The position numbers were made by a program, and so were the translations under genes. Below, in pieces: positions 53,503 to 62,053 of a DNA stretch of 64,000 bases. The notes beneath the pieces are model-generated. The model saw nothing but the letters and a program-made list of their open reading frames with translations. It searched no databases and was not told the origin of the DNA. This DNA comes from Halomarina pelagica (GTDB lineage Archaea > Halobacteriota > Halobacteria > Halobacteriales > Haloarculaceae): positions 186,001 through 250,000 of the forward strand of contig NZ_CP100455.1 of assembly GCF_024228315.1 (NCBI RefSeq), given 5' to 3'. Numbering within the stretch: position 1 is the stretch's first letter; every line of letters begins with the position of its first letter.

Positions 53503-53690
53503 GTGTAGTTCATCGAATATGCTGACGAGTCATGAAACGGCACCCACCGTATCGCGGGTCATGAAGTACACCGTCGATCGTCGGCGGACGACCGTCGGCA
53601 CTCGATCGCTCCGCGTCACACTGTCAGCCTCAGTCGCTCGGCGTCGAGGGGCGTTCGGCGTCGGGGCGATCGGGCGGTGAGGCGATCGAA

Positions 53691-54896
53691 TCAGTCCGCG
53701 CTCGCGCCCGATTCGGCCGGCGCGATCTCCTCCGCTGCGAGGTAGCACTGCGGGTCCGGCGCGAAGGGATCGCCGTGGACGGCGAGCGCGCGGAGCCGCG
53801 ACGCGCCGCGGCAGATTCCCCGGTATCGACACCGCGAACACCGTCCGGTCAGGTGGCGCTCGCGCTCGCGCAGGCGGCGGAGCAGCGGGTTCGTCTCGTC
53901 CTCCCAGATCGCGCCGAACGGCCGGTCGCGGACGTTGCCGAGGCTGTATCCCTGCCAGAACTGCGTGAGGTGGACGTTCCCCTGGTAGTCGACGTCGGCG
54001 ACGCGCTCGCCCGTCGGATCGCCGCCGTTCCGCTCGAGGTAGTCGTACGCCCGCTCGGCCGCGACGTCCCCCAGGTACCGCCGCGCGTACTCGACGAGGT
54101 AGGCCGCGTCGGCGTAGTTGCCGACCAGCAGCGTCTCGATCTCCTCGCCCCGGTCGTGGTAGTCGCGGGTCAGGTCGCAGAGCCGCTTCACGGCGGCGCG
54201 CCGCTCCGACGGCGAGAGGTCGATGTCCACGACGTCCGCTCCGCGGCCGCCGTAGTCGAGGTGGTAGAAACAGAAGCGGTCGACGCCCTCCTCGTGGAGC
54301 AGTTCGACGACGCCGGGCAGGTCGGCGGCGTTCCGTTCCGTGATCGTGTAGCGGAGGCCGGTCTTCAAGCCGGCGTCGAGGCACGCCCTGATGCCGCGGA
54401 CGGCGGCGTCGAACGCCCCCTCCGCGCCCCGAAACGCGTCGTTCCGCTCGGGGAGGCCGTCGACCGAGACGCCGGCGTACCGGAGTCCGGCGTCGCGCAA
54501 CCGCCGCGCCCGCTCGGGGGTGACGAGCGTCCCGTTCGTCGAGAGGACCGGCCGGATCCCGCGCTCGTCGGCGTAGGCGACGAGTTCGGCGAGGTCGTCC
54601 CGGACGAGCGGTTCGCCGCCCGAGAAGAGCACGACCGGAACGCCGTAGTCGGCGAGGTCGGAGAGCAGCCGTTTCCCCTCCTCCGTGCTGAGTTCGCCGG
54701 GCGCGGTCTCGGTGTCGGCGGCCGCGTAACAGTGCGTGCAGTAGAGGTTACACCGCCTCGTCGTGTTCCAGACGACGACCGGCCGTCGCTGCTTCCGCTC
54801 CGTGATCTGGGGCTTCGCCGACTCGTCGGCGGCGTCGTACCGGAGCCCGTCGCCCTCGGCGTCCAGTCCGCACAGGAGCTTGCTGATCGAGATCAT
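53691..54896 (-). CDS. Radical SAM/SPASM protein, AhbC/NirJ-like
   Basis: 401 residues. CNLYCTHC (C49, C53, C56), GGEP, SVDG and the SPASM Cys cluster (CSRCRYRGICRG, then PDPQC) are all present, so it is catalytically complete. Overall it resembles the AhbC/NirJ branch that trims heme side chains. It overlaps by 4 nt (ATGA) with the Htur_1727-type protein upstream, so the two form a unit; the degenerate CGAAC site at 55231 lies upstream. Heme synthesis and peptide modification are both possible roles. Confidence 0.82.
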   Translation of the reverse strand: MISISKLLCGLDAEGDGLRYDAADESAKPQITERKQRRPVVVWNTTRRCNLYCTHCYAAADTETAPGELSTEEGKRLLSDLADYGVPVVLFSGGEPLVRDDLAELVAYADERGIRPVLSTNGTLVTPERARRLRDAGLRYAGVSVDGLPERNDAFRGAEGAFDAAVRGIRACLDAGLKTGLRYTITERNAADLPGVVELLHEEGVDRFCFYHLDYGGRGADVVDIDLSPSERRAAVKRLCDLTRDYHDRGEEIETLLVGNYADAAYLVEYARRYLGDVAAERAYDYLERNGGDPTGERVADVDYQGNVHLTQFWQGYSLGNVRDRPFGAIWEDETNPLLRRLRERERHLTGRCSRCRYRGICRGASRLRALAVHGDPFAPDPQCYLAAEEIAPAESGASAD

Positions 54897-55192
54897 GCCT
54901 CATACGTCCGCTTCTCGTCGCCGGCGTCCGGGCCCGCCGGCTCGGCCCGTTCGTCGAGCGCGTGCGTCGAGTACCGTCGAACGGCCTCGGCCGGACAGAG
55001 CCAGACGTCCGTCGCGTACCAGGCGAACAGTCTGGTCGCCTGCTCGTAGGCGATCCGGGCCGTCGGCGCGCTCACGCTCCCCACGTGGCGCAGCGGGTCC
55101 GACTCGCGCTCCCGGACGAACACCTCCCACGCGTCCTCGACGGCACCGCGCGGCCGCGCGCCGACGCGGTACCGTTCCGGTCGTTCCACCAT
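54893..55192 (-). CDS. Htur_1727 family rSAM-partnered protein (PaaB-like)
   Basis: 99 residues with VEDAWEVFVRERESDPLRHVGSVSAPTARIAYEQATRLFAWYATDVWLCPAEAVRRY, which is the PaaB-like fold of the Htur_1727 group. I know this group as always adjacent to a radical SAM gene and annotated as a candidate modified peptide. One Cys (WLCP). Translation is coupled to the radical SAM gene (ATGA overlap). Start ATG 55192; the longer frame upstream is non-conserved. Confidence 0.8.
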   Translation of the reverse strand: MVERPERYRVGARPRGAVEDAWEVFVRERESDPLRHVGSVSAPTARIAYEQATRLFAWYATDVWLCPAEAVRRYSTHALDERAEPAGPDAGDEKRTYEA

Positions 55193-55230
55193 AGACGACG
55201 ATGCGGCCGACGGCCGGAACACCCTTCCCC

Positions 55231-55242
55231 CGATGATGTTCG
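55231..55242. promoter_or_regulatory. CGAAC-N2-GTTCG-like site (two mismatches)
   Basis: CGATGATGTTCG, 38 nt before the ATG at 55192 (minus strand): the same gap as the perfect copies, which supports function despite the weak match. Confidence 0.5.
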
Positions 55243-55343
55243 GCCGACGCTCCGGCGCGACGGTGCGACGTGACGGTCGCGCGCCTCCCGGAAGCGACCA
55301 CCCCCCGAAAGCGTTCACCTCCCGGAACGCGAACCCGTCGGAC

Positions 55344-55355
55344 CGAACAAATTCG
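55344..55355. promoter_or_regulatory. CGAAC-N2-GTTCG-like site
   Basis: CGAACAAATTCG, one mismatch, 40 nt before the DUF2249 ATG at 55396. Confidence 0.55.
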
Positions 55356-55395
55356 GGAGAAGGGGGATGGCCCTCCCTTCGGTACCCTCCCCTGC

Positions 55396-55638
55396 ATGCC
55401 ACGACTAGACGTCCGGGAGATCCCCCCGGCGGAGCGACACCCGAAGATCTTCGACCTGTTCGAGGAGATGGACGCCGGAGAGACGCTCGAGATCGTGAAC
55501 GACCACGACCCGAAGCCGCTGTTCTACCAGATGCAGGCCGAGGTACCGGCGTTCGACGCCGAGAACTACCGGGTCGAGCGGACCGCCCCGACGGAGTTCG
55601 TCGCCCGCTTCCCGAAGAAGTCGACGCAGTCGCCCTGA
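55396..55638 (+). CDS. DUF2249 protein, copy 2
   Basis: 80 residues: LDVREIPPAERHPKIFDLFEEMDAGETLEIVNDHDPKPLFYQMQAEVPAF. The NDHDPKPL motif is the family hallmark, shared as NSFEPEPL and NDRAPQHL in the other copies. Divergent from the Htur_1727/radical SAM unit. Confidence 0.87.
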   Translation: MPRLDVREIPPAERHPKIFDLFEEMDAGETLEIVNDHDPKPLFYQMQAEVPAFDAENYRVERTAPTEFVARFPKKSTQSP

Positions 55639-55741
55639 CGCCCGCGCGCCGCGTCCGCCGTCGCGCGTCCACCGTCGCGCGTCCGCCGCCGCGTCCGCCG
55701 TCGATGGCTCGGACGCCGTCGCCGTCGTCGTCGCGGCCGCG

Positions 55742-55753
55742 CGAACACGTTCG
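55742..55753. promoter_or_regulatory. CGAAC-N2-GTTCG site (perfect)
   Basis: CGAACACGTTCG, 42 nt before the ATG at 55796; a TATA-like GTATAG follows at 55761. Confidence 0.7.
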
Positions 55754-55795
55754 GGACGAGGTATAGCGGGTCGGGCGGCGTAGCCCGACTCGACC

Positions 55796-56425
55796 ATGGC
55801 CGGATTCCCCTCCCCGTTCTCGCGGGCCGACGACGACCCGTTCGACGCGTACGACGAGTTCGTCCCGGACCACGTCCCGGCCCCCGGCGCGTTCCTCGCG
55901 GGGCACGACGTGCTGACCGACGGGGCGCACGTGGCGTTCCACGCGCTCACTCGCGACCTGTTCGAGGAACGCGGCGTCTACGACATGACGTTCGGGTACA
56001 ACCTCGCCCGGCTCAACCTCGACCGCCGGCACCCCAGCGCCGGCTACCGCTACGCAGAGGAGGCCGACGACCGGACCGTGCTCCGGGCGGAGTTCACGCC
56101 GACGACGCCGTTCTGTCCCCAGAGCCACACCCTCGCGATCGGTTCGTTCCGCGCCTGGAACGGCCTGTCAGACCGACACGAGTACGACCTCGTCCGGGTG
56201 CGCGTCCACGAGATGCACCACCGGGCCGGGGAGATCAACGAGGAACTCGAACGGCTCGAGGCGGCGTACGCCGAGACGGGGTCCGTCGAGGGGGCGGCGG
56301 ACGACTCCCCCGGCGCTTCTCACGCCCCCGGCGCTTCTCACGCCCCCGGCGCTTCTCACGCCCCTCGCACCCCCCGCGACGAACCGCGATCGGGGGCGGA
56401 CCGAGGAGGGGATGCGCCGTTCTGA
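55796..56425 (+). CDS. Haloarchaeal protein, iron-sulfur-assembly (DUF59)-like motif, unknown
   Basis: 209 residues. Middle segment AEFTPTTPFCPQSHTLAIGSFRAWNG and VRVRVHEMHHRAGEINEEL resembles DUF59/MIP18-type proteins in its Cys-Pro and His pattern; this is a weak fold impression. Family name uncertain (I believe DUF7998). The C-terminus ends in three perfect GASHAP repeats encoded by three 18-bp DNA repeats (56307-56360), a recent tandem expansion. Perfect operator 42 nt upstream places it in the denitrification regulon. Confidence 0.65.
   Translation: MAGFPSPFSRADDDPFDAYDEFVPDHVPAPGAFLAGHDVLTDGAHVAFHALTRDLFEERGVYDMTFGYNLARLNLDRRHPSAGYRYAEEADDRTVLRAEFTPTTPFCPQSHTLAIGSFRAWNGLSDRHEYDLVRVRVHEMHHRAGEINEELERLEAAYAETGSVEGAADDSPGASHAPGASHAPGASHAPRTPRDEPRSGADRGGDAPF
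56307..56360 (+). repeat. 18-bp tandem repeat, three copies
   Basis: Three identical units encode the GASHAP repeat in the C-terminal tail of the gene at 55796-56425. Identity at DNA level indicates recent slippage. Confidence 0.85.
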
Positions 56426-56521
56426 CGTCGGCTCGACCTCGGGACCGACGCTCCCGAACCGAGTCGGACGACCGCCCCCACGTCCGAACCGACCCGGGCG
56501 ACGGACCTCACGCCCGTCCCG

Positions 56522-57733
56522 ATGAGCGCCGCGACCGTCTCGCGGTGGTCCGGCAGGTTCGTCCTCGTCAGTGCGGGGTTCCTGCTCGCCTGGCAGGTCG
56601 GCGTCCTCGTCGGGGTCCCCCGGCGGACCGAGGTCGCCCTCGGGCTCTACGGGTTCGTCCTGCACGCCGTCTTCGGCAAGGCGTACTCGCTCGTTCCGTC
56701 CTACTTCGATCGCCGACTCGCGTTCCCGCGCGCGCCGGCCCTGCACCTCCCGTTCGCCGTCGCGGGCACCGTCGGCCTCGCGGTCGGTTCGATCGGCGGG
56801 TCCCCCTCGATCGGGGCGCTCGGTGCACTCGCCTGGGCGCTCGGTGTCGGCGTCTTCCTCGGGGCGCTCCTCTGGACCGTCCGCGGTAACCTCACCGGCC
56901 GGGAGACGGGGACGGGGGACGCGAACGCCGACCGGCGGCCGGTCGACCGGGCCGCGAACGCGTTCGTCCCGGTGGCGCTGGCGTACCTCGCGCTGGGTAC
57001 GTACGCGACGCTTGCCGCCCACGCCGCCCTCCCGTCGCCGTTCGGCGGGTTCCTCCCGCGGGCGTCGCACCTGCTCGCCGCCGGGACGGGCGCGATGCTC
57101 GTCTTCGCGGTCGGGTTTCGGCTCCTCCCGCGCTTCCTGGTCGCGTCGCCGCCGCGACCGCTCGTCGCGCTCGTCCTCCCGGCGGGGGCGGTCGGCCCGG
57201 TCCTCCTGGCCGCCACCCTCGGCGGCGGCCCGCCGTTCCGCGTCGCGGCGCTCCTCGAAGCGACCGCCCTGATCGGATTCGCGACCGCCTACGCGGTCCT
57301 GTGGTCCCGCTCGTCGCGACGGCGGGTCGGCCTCTACGCCGCCTTCGCCGGCGCGCTGAGCGGCGCGCTCGCCGCGGTCGTCGGTCTCTCGTTCGCCTTC
57401 CTCGGGCCGATCGCTCCGGCGCTCGTCCTCGCTCACCTCCGGCTCGCGCTCCTGGGGTTTCTCGGCCTCACGATCGTGGGCGTCACGTACCAGTTCTACC
57501 CGCCCGGGGTCGGCTCGTTCCCCGGCGCGAACGACCGAACCGCGCTCGCGTCGATCGTCTGTCTCGGCGGCGGGCTCCTCCTCGGGGTCCTCGGCGCGGT
57601 CGGCGGCGCGCCGCCGGCGACGGCGGTCGGCGAACCGATCGCGGCCGTCGGGGCCGGACTGTACGCGTACCTCGTCGCCGGACTGCTTCGCGAGCGGCGG
57701 TCGACGCTCGCCGCGCGGTCGGGTCGTCGGTGA
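56522..57733 (+). CDS. Multi-helix membrane protein, NnrS/heme-copper subunit I-like
   Basis: 403 residues, about 12 helices. Conserved-looking His residues sit in HAVFGKAYSLVPSYF, RASHLLAAGTGAMLVFAVGFRLLPRFL and LAHLRLALLGFLGLTIVGVTYQFYPP, the distribution seen in NnrS and cytochrome-oxidase subunit I-like proteins of nitric oxide metabolism. No complete copper-B triad can be identified. Likely accessory to nitrite/NO respiration. Two loose operator-like matches lie upstream (about 56455-56466) but are not convincing. Confidence 0.6.
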   Translation: MSAATVSRWSGRFVLVSAGFLLAWQVGVLVGVPRRTEVALGLYGFVLHAVFGKAYSLVPSYFDRRLAFPRAPALHLPFAVAGTVGLAVGSIGGSPSIGALGALAWALGVGVFLGALLWTVRGNLTGRETGTGDANADRRPVDRAANAFVPVALAYLALGTYATLAAHAALPSPFGGFLPRASHLLAAGTGAMLVFAVGFRLLPRFLVASPPRPLVALVLPAGAVGPVLLAATLGGGPPFRVAALLEATALIGFATAYAVLWSRSSRRRVGLYAAFAGALSGALAAVVGLSFAFLGPIAPALVLAHLRLALLGFLGLTIVGVTYQFYPPGVGSFPGANDRTALASIVCLGGGLLLGVLGAVGGAPPATAVGEPIAAVGAGLYAYLVAGLLRERRSTLAARSGRR

Positions 57734-57758
57734 TCGGGTGCGGCGTCGCCGTCGCGAT

Positions 57759-57770
57759 CGAACATGTACG
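57759..57770. promoter_or_regulatory. CGAAC-N2-GTTCG-like site (one mismatch)
   Basis: CGAACATGTACG, 38 nt before the oxidase ATG at 57809. Confidence 0.6.
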
Positions 57771-57808
57771 CGACAAGTACCATCTCCCCTCGGTCGTGAG
57801 CCTCCCGT

Positions 57809-59590
57809 ATGGTGGTCGTTACGGCTCAGATCGCGCTGACGGTCCTGATGGCGGCGCTCCTGCTGGGCGTCGCGTGGTGGGTGGCGAGAGTCGAGAACTG
57901 GCGGTCGTATACGCCGACCGGCGGCGGGACGCGGCGGGACCCCGGACACGGACACGACGCCGGACACGCGTCGAAGCCGGGCGGTCTCACCCGCTGGCTC
58001 ACCACGGTCGATCACCGTGACGTCGGGCTCATGTACGGCGCGTTCGCGCTGCTCGCCTTCGCCTGGGGCGGAGTCGCGGTCACGGTGATGCGGATGGAAC
58101 TGACGACGCCCCCCTCCGACCTCGTCGAACCGGGGCTGTACAACGCGCTCATGACGACCCACGGGGTCACGATGCTGTTCCTGTTCGGGACGCCCGTGCT
58201 CGCCGCCATCTCGAACTACGTGATCCCGCTCGTGATCGGGGCGGACGACATGGCGTTCCCGCGGATCAACGCCATCGCCTTCTGGCTGCTCCCGCCGGGA
58301 GCGCTCCTCATCTGGGGCGGCCTCATCCTCGAACCGCTACACGTCGGCGTCGAGGGTGCCCAGACCGCCTGGACGATGTACACGCCGCTGTCGATCGAAC
58401 AGCCCAACCCCGGCGTCGATCTGATGCTGCTGGGGTTGCACCTCACGGGGGTCTCGGCGACCATGGGGGCGATCAACTTCGTCGCCACCATCTTCACCGA
58501 GCGCGACGAGGGGGTCACCTGGGCCAACCTCGACCTGTTCTCGTGGACCGTCCTCGTCCAGTCCGCGCAGATCATCTTCGCCTTCCCGCTGCTCGGGGCG
58601 GCGCTCGTCATGCTGCTGTTCGACCGGAACTTCGGAACGACCTTCTTCGCGCTCGACGGCGGCGGCCCGCTCCTCTGGCAACACCTGTTCTGGTTCTTCG
58701 GCCACCCCGAGGTGTACATCCTCGTGCTCCCGCCGATGGGACTCGTCAGCTACATCCTGCCGAAGTTCTCCGGTCGGAAGCTCTTCGGGTTCAAGTTCGT
58801 CGTCTACTCGACGCTCGCGCTCGGCGTGCTCAGCTTCGGCGTCTGGGCGCACCACATGTTCGCGACCGGGATGGATCCCCGGGTGCGGGCCTCGTTCATG
58901 GCCGTCTCCATCGCCATCGCCATCCCGAGCGCCGTGAAGGTGTTCAACTGGATCGCGACGATGTGGAACGGGCGCGTCCGCCTCACCGCGCCGATGCTGT
59001 TCTGCGTGGGGTTCGTCGCCAACTTCATCGTCGGCGGCGTGACGGGCGTGTTCGAGGCCGCCATCCCCGTCGACCTCGTGCTCCACGACACCTACCACGT
59101 CGTCGCCCACTTCCACTACGTCATCATGGGCGGGATCGCGTTCGCGGTCTTCGCCGCGGTCTACTACTGGTTCCCGCTGTTCACCGGGCGGTGGTACCAG
59201 CGCACGCTGGCGAAGTGGCACTTCTGGCTCAGCATGGTCGGGACGAACGTGACCTTCTTCCCGATGCTGCTGCTCGGCTACGGCGGGATGCCGCGCCGGT
59301 ACGCGAGCTACGTCCTGTCGGTCGGCCCCCAGGACTACTTCGCCGTCCTCCACCAGGTCGCGACCCTCGGCGTGTTCGTCCTGGCGCTCGGTCAGATCGT
59401 CTTCGTCTGGAACGTCGTCCAGTCCTGGCTCGAGGGACCGACGGTCGAGGACGGCGACCCGTGGGACCTCGAGGGAAGCGGCCTGGCGACCAACGAGTGG
59501 ACGTGGTTCGATCGGCGGGTGACGACGGCGATCCCCGACGGGGGCGATGCGGACGACGCGGCCGACGCGAATCGGGCGGGCGGCGACTGA
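57809..59590 (+). CDS. Heme-copper oxidase subunit I (CoxA-like), orphan
   Basis: 593 residues, about 12 helices. Heme and copper ligands are complete: THGVTMLFLFGTP (low-spin heme His), GHPEVYILVLPPMG (copper-B His plus cross-linked Tyr), HHMF (copper-B His pair), DTYHVVAHFHYV (heme His pair). It is therefore a cytochrome-c-oxidase-type subunit I, not a NorB. No subunit II or III gene is adjacent; a halocyanin with a C-terminal helix (59630-60331) follows and could deliver electrons. Controlled by an operator of the denitrification set. Confidence 0.88.
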   Translation: MVVVTAQIALTVLMAALLLGVAWWVARVENWRSYTPTGGGTRRDPGHGHDAGHASKPGGLTRWLTTVDHRDVGLMYGAFALLAFAWGGVAVTVMRMELTTPPSDLVEPGLYNALMTTHGVTMLFLFGTPVLAAISNYVIPLVIGADDMAFPRINAIAFWLLPPGALLIWGGLILEPLHVGVEGAQTAWTMYTPLSIEQPNPGVDLMLLGLHLTGVSATMGAINFVATIFTERDEGVTWANLDLFSWTVLVQSAQIIFAFPLLGAALVMLLFDRNFGTTFFALDGGGPLLWQHLFWFFGHPEVYILVLPPMGLVSYILPKFSGRKLFGFKFVVYSTLALGVLSFGVWAHHMFATGMDPRVRASFMAVSIAIAIPSAVKVFNWIATMWNGRVRLTAPMLFCVGFVANFIVGGVTGVFEAAIPVDLVLHDTYHVVAHFHYVIMGGIAFAVFAAVYYWFPLFTGRWYQRTLAKWHFWLSMVGTNVTFFPMLLLGYGGMPRRYASYVLSVGPQDYFAVLHQVATLGVFVLALGQIVFVWNVVQSWLEGPTVEDGDPWDLEGSGLATNEWTWFDRRVTTAIPDGGDADDAADANRAGGD

Positions 59591-59629
59591 ACGTTCGCCG
59601 ACGTCGTCGCTCGGCGGGTTCGCCGCCGG

Positions 59630-60331
59630 TCAGCGGATCGTCGTCGAGTCGTCGTCCGCCGGGGCCGCTCCCGGTACGCCGGCGCGCACCGACTCGCTCC
59701 TCGGAGTCACCGACTCGTTTCTCGGGGCGTCGTCCTCGCCCCGCGCGCCGCCGCGCCCTCGCAGGAAGAGGAACAGCCCGAACGCGAGCGGCGAGAGGAC
59801 CGCCGCGAGGACGCTCCCCCCGAACATCGCGACCTCTGGCGACACCGCCGCCCCGCCGGCGCTCGCGCTCCCGACGACGACCGCACCCTTCATCCCCATC
59901 GCCTCGTGCGGGACGCAGGCGTACCGGCTCACGCCCTCGCCGTCGAACGTGAGCGCGTACGTCGCGCCCTCGCTGCTCAGCAGGTCGCTCTCGTAGCTCC
60001 CGTCGGCCGCGGCGACGTTGTGCGCGCCGCCCTCGCCGGTCCACTCCCAGACGACCGTCGTCCCCGAATCGACGTGGATCGCGGCCGGTTCGAACGCGAA
60101 CGGCCCGCCGTTGCCCTCCGCGCCGACTTTCACCGTGACGCGGTCCTCTCCCCGCTCGTCGACGACGCCGTCGTAGTTGTCGGTGTCCTCGAACCAGGAC
60201 GCCAGGTCGTCGCTCCCGGACTGCGCCCGAACCGATCCCGTCGATCCGATCGCGCCGGCGGCGACGGTCGCCCCGGCTCCCGCGAGGAAGGCCCGTCGAT
60301 CGATCCGTGCCGAAGTCGAAGTGGTGGGCAT
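59630..60331 (-). CDS. Halocyanin with C-terminal membrane anchor
   Basis: 233 residues. DRRAFLAGAGATVAAG is a Tat signal. A single cupredoxin domain (about 38-140) has an intact site: GGAHNVAA (His), YACVPHEAMGM (Cys, His, Met). A C-terminal helix (about 165-190) and an Arg/Asp-rich tail follow. It is very similar to domain 1 of the 46441-47493 halocyanin. Divergent from nirK; likely electron donor to NirK or the orphan oxidase. Confidence 0.87.
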   Translation of the reverse strand: MPTTSTSARIDRRAFLAGAGATVAAGAIGSTGSVRAQSGSDDLASWFEDTDNYDGVVDERGEDRVTVKVGAEGNGGPFAFEPAAIHVDSGTTVVWEWTGEGGAHNVAAADGSYESDLLSSEGATYALTFDGEGVSRYACVPHEAMGMKGAVVVGSASAGGAAVSPEVAMFGGSVLAAVLSPLAFGLFLFLRGRGGARGEDDAPRNESVTPRSESVRAGVPGAAPADDDSTTIR

Positions 60332-60462
60332 GTGAGATCCCTCGACTGATATGACGGGATAGCGAGGCATAGTTTCGAGGGGAATTCCCACCGGCTGAGA
60401 ACCGAGTACACGCTATATGGCCGCTCTCCCCCGATATCTATCCGTAGAGGAGAGTGATCGAC

Positions 60463-61539
60463 ATGTCACAATCGACGACGCGACGACGGATGCTACAGGC
60501 GGTGGGTCTCGCCGGTGCCGCGGCGCTGGCCGGGTGCTCCACCGAACGACCGAGCGACCTGTCGGTGACCGAGACGCCGGCGGAGAAGGGGATCTCGCCG
60601 GCGAAGTCGGTCGACGTGAAGCGGGTCGCCGCGGATCCCCGGGACCTCCCGAAACCGATCACGCGGACGTCGCCGGCGGTCGTGAAGGCGGAGTTCGAGA
60701 CGCGCGAGATGGTCGCGGAGGTGGAACCGGGCGTCACGTTCCAGTACATGACGTTCGACGGTCGGATACCGGGGCCGATGATCCGGACGCGCGTGGGCGA
60801 CACGGTCGACCTCACGATCCGCAACCACCCGGACAACACGATGCCCCACAACGTGGACTTCCACGCCTGCCGCGGGCCCGGCGGCGGTGCCGGCGCGACG
60901 ACCGTCGCCCCGGGCGAGGAGAAACGACTCCGGTTCAAGGTGACCTACCCCGGCGCGTTCATCTACCACTGCGCGGTGGCGAACCTCGACTACCACATCT
61001 CCAGCGGGATGTTCGGGCTCATCCTCGTCGAACCCGAGGAGGGCCTCCCCGAGGTCGACCACGAGTTCTACCTCGGCCAGCACGAACTCTACACGAAGGG
61101 GAAGGCCGGCGAGAAGGGCCACCACGAGTTCGACTACGCGTCGATGGCCGCGGAGACGCCGACCTACGTGCTGATCAACGGCGAGAAGTACGCGATCACG
61201 CCGGACAAGTACGCCGAGATGACCGTGAAGACCGGCGAGACCGTCCGGGTCTTCTTCGTCGTCGGCGGGCCGAACCTCCCCAGCAACTTCCACGCCATCG
61301 GCAGCGTCTGGGACGAGGTGTACCAGCAGGGCGCGCTCGCGAGCGACCCTCAGCGGTACGTCCAGACGACGCCCGTCCTCCCGAGGAGCGCGACGGTGGT
61401 GACCTCGACGTTCCCGGTCCCCGGCGACTACAAGCTCGTCGATCACGCGCTGAGCCGCGTCGCGCGCAAGGGCGCGCTGGCGGTCATCCGGGCGGAGGGC
61501 GAAGAGGCCCCCGAGTTGTTCGACCCGAACCCGAACTGA
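60463..61539 (+). CDS. nirK: Copper-containing nitrite reductase NirK
   Basis: 358 residues, Tat-type lipoprotein signal (TTRRRMLQAVGLAGAAALAGC). Type 1 ligands H129, C170, H178, M183 and type 2 ligands H134, H169 plus a His in SNFHAIGSVWDEVY are all in place; PHNVDFHA and FIYHCA are the diagnostic motifs. It reduces nitrite to NO. ATG 60463 is preceded by GAGGAG at a good distance; GTG 60454 is an alternative. Unlike the neighbours, no CGAAC-N2-GTTCG site is visible in the 131 bp to the divergent halocyanin. Confidence 0.95.
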   Translation: MSQSTTRRRMLQAVGLAGAAALAGCSTERPSDLSVTETPAEKGISPAKSVDVKRVAADPRDLPKPITRTSPAVVKAEFETREMVAEVEPGVTFQYMTFDGRIPGPMIRTRVGDTVDLTIRNHPDNTMPHNVDFHACRGPGGGAGATTVAPGEEKRLRFKVTYPGAFIYHCAVANLDYHISSGMFGLILVEPEEGLPEVDHEFYLGQHELYTKGKAGEKGHHEFDYASMAAETPTYVLINGEKYAITPDKYAEMTVKTGETVRVFFVVGGPNLPSNFHAIGSVWDEVYQQGALASDPQRYVQTTPVLPRSATVVTSTFPVPGDYKLVDHALSRVARKGALAVIRAEGEEAPELFDPNPN

Positions 61540-61642
61540 CGGCGTCGCGTCCCGGCGTCCCGACTCGTCCCCCCTTCGTCGCCCTCGATCGAGCCGCCGC
61601 GTTCCCGGCGCGCTCTCTGGCGCGTCGCGACCGCGGCCGACG

Positions 61643-61654
61643 CGAACACGTTCG
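61643..61654. promoter_or_regulatory. CGAAC-N2-GTTCG site (perfect)
   Basis: CGAACACGTTCG, 38 nt before the DUF2249 ATG at 61693. Confidence 0.7.
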
Positions 61655-61692
61655 CCGAAGTACTCGTACCTACGGGCGACGAGCGGACGCTT

Positions 61693-61956
61693 ATGTGCGC
61701 GGAGACCGACTACGTCTCGAAGGTGGGAGCGCCGACGGATCGCCCGCGGGAACTGCTCGACGCGCGGGACCTCCCGCCGCCGAAGCCGCTCCAGACCACG
61801 CTCGAACGGCTCGCCGACCTCGACGAGGCGACGGTGCTGGTCCAGCTGAACGATCGGGCACCCCAGCACCTGTATCCGCGGCTCGACGAGCGCGGCTACC
61901 GCTACGAGACGGTCGACGGCGACGGGTGCGTCGTCACGGTCGTCTGGCGGCCATAG
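61693..61956 (+). CDS. DUF2249 protein, copy 3
   Basis: 87 residues: LDARDLPPPKPLQTTLERLADLDEATVLVQLNDRAPQHLYPRLDERGYRYETVDGDG. Shares the N-D-x2-P-x-x-L core with the other two copies. A Cys near the start (MCAETDY) is not shared. Lies between nirK and the HTH_10 regulator. Confidence 0.85.
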   Translation: MCAETDYVSKVGAPTDRPRELLDARDLPPPKPLQTTLERLADLDEATVLVQLNDRAPQHLYPRLDERGYRYETVDGDGCVVTVVWRP

Positions 61957-61995
61957 ACCGGGCCGCGACCCGATCGCGGTCGGGACCGCTCCCGG

Positions 61996-62007
61996 TGAAC
62001 ATGTTCG
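61996..62007. promoter_or_regulatory. CGAAC-N2-GTTCG-like site
   Basis: TGAACATGTTCG, one mismatch, 46 nt before the HTH_10 regulator ATG at 62054; consistent with autoregulation. Confidence 0.65.
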
Positions 62008-62053
62008 GGGTCAGTGACTGGGGGCCCCGGCGGCTAGCTTCGATCGAACGACG

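Noticed and set aside
53775..55049. 424-codon plus ORF opposite the AhbC/NirJ-like enzyme
   Set aside because: Antisense shadow; the minus frame has all radical SAM motifs.
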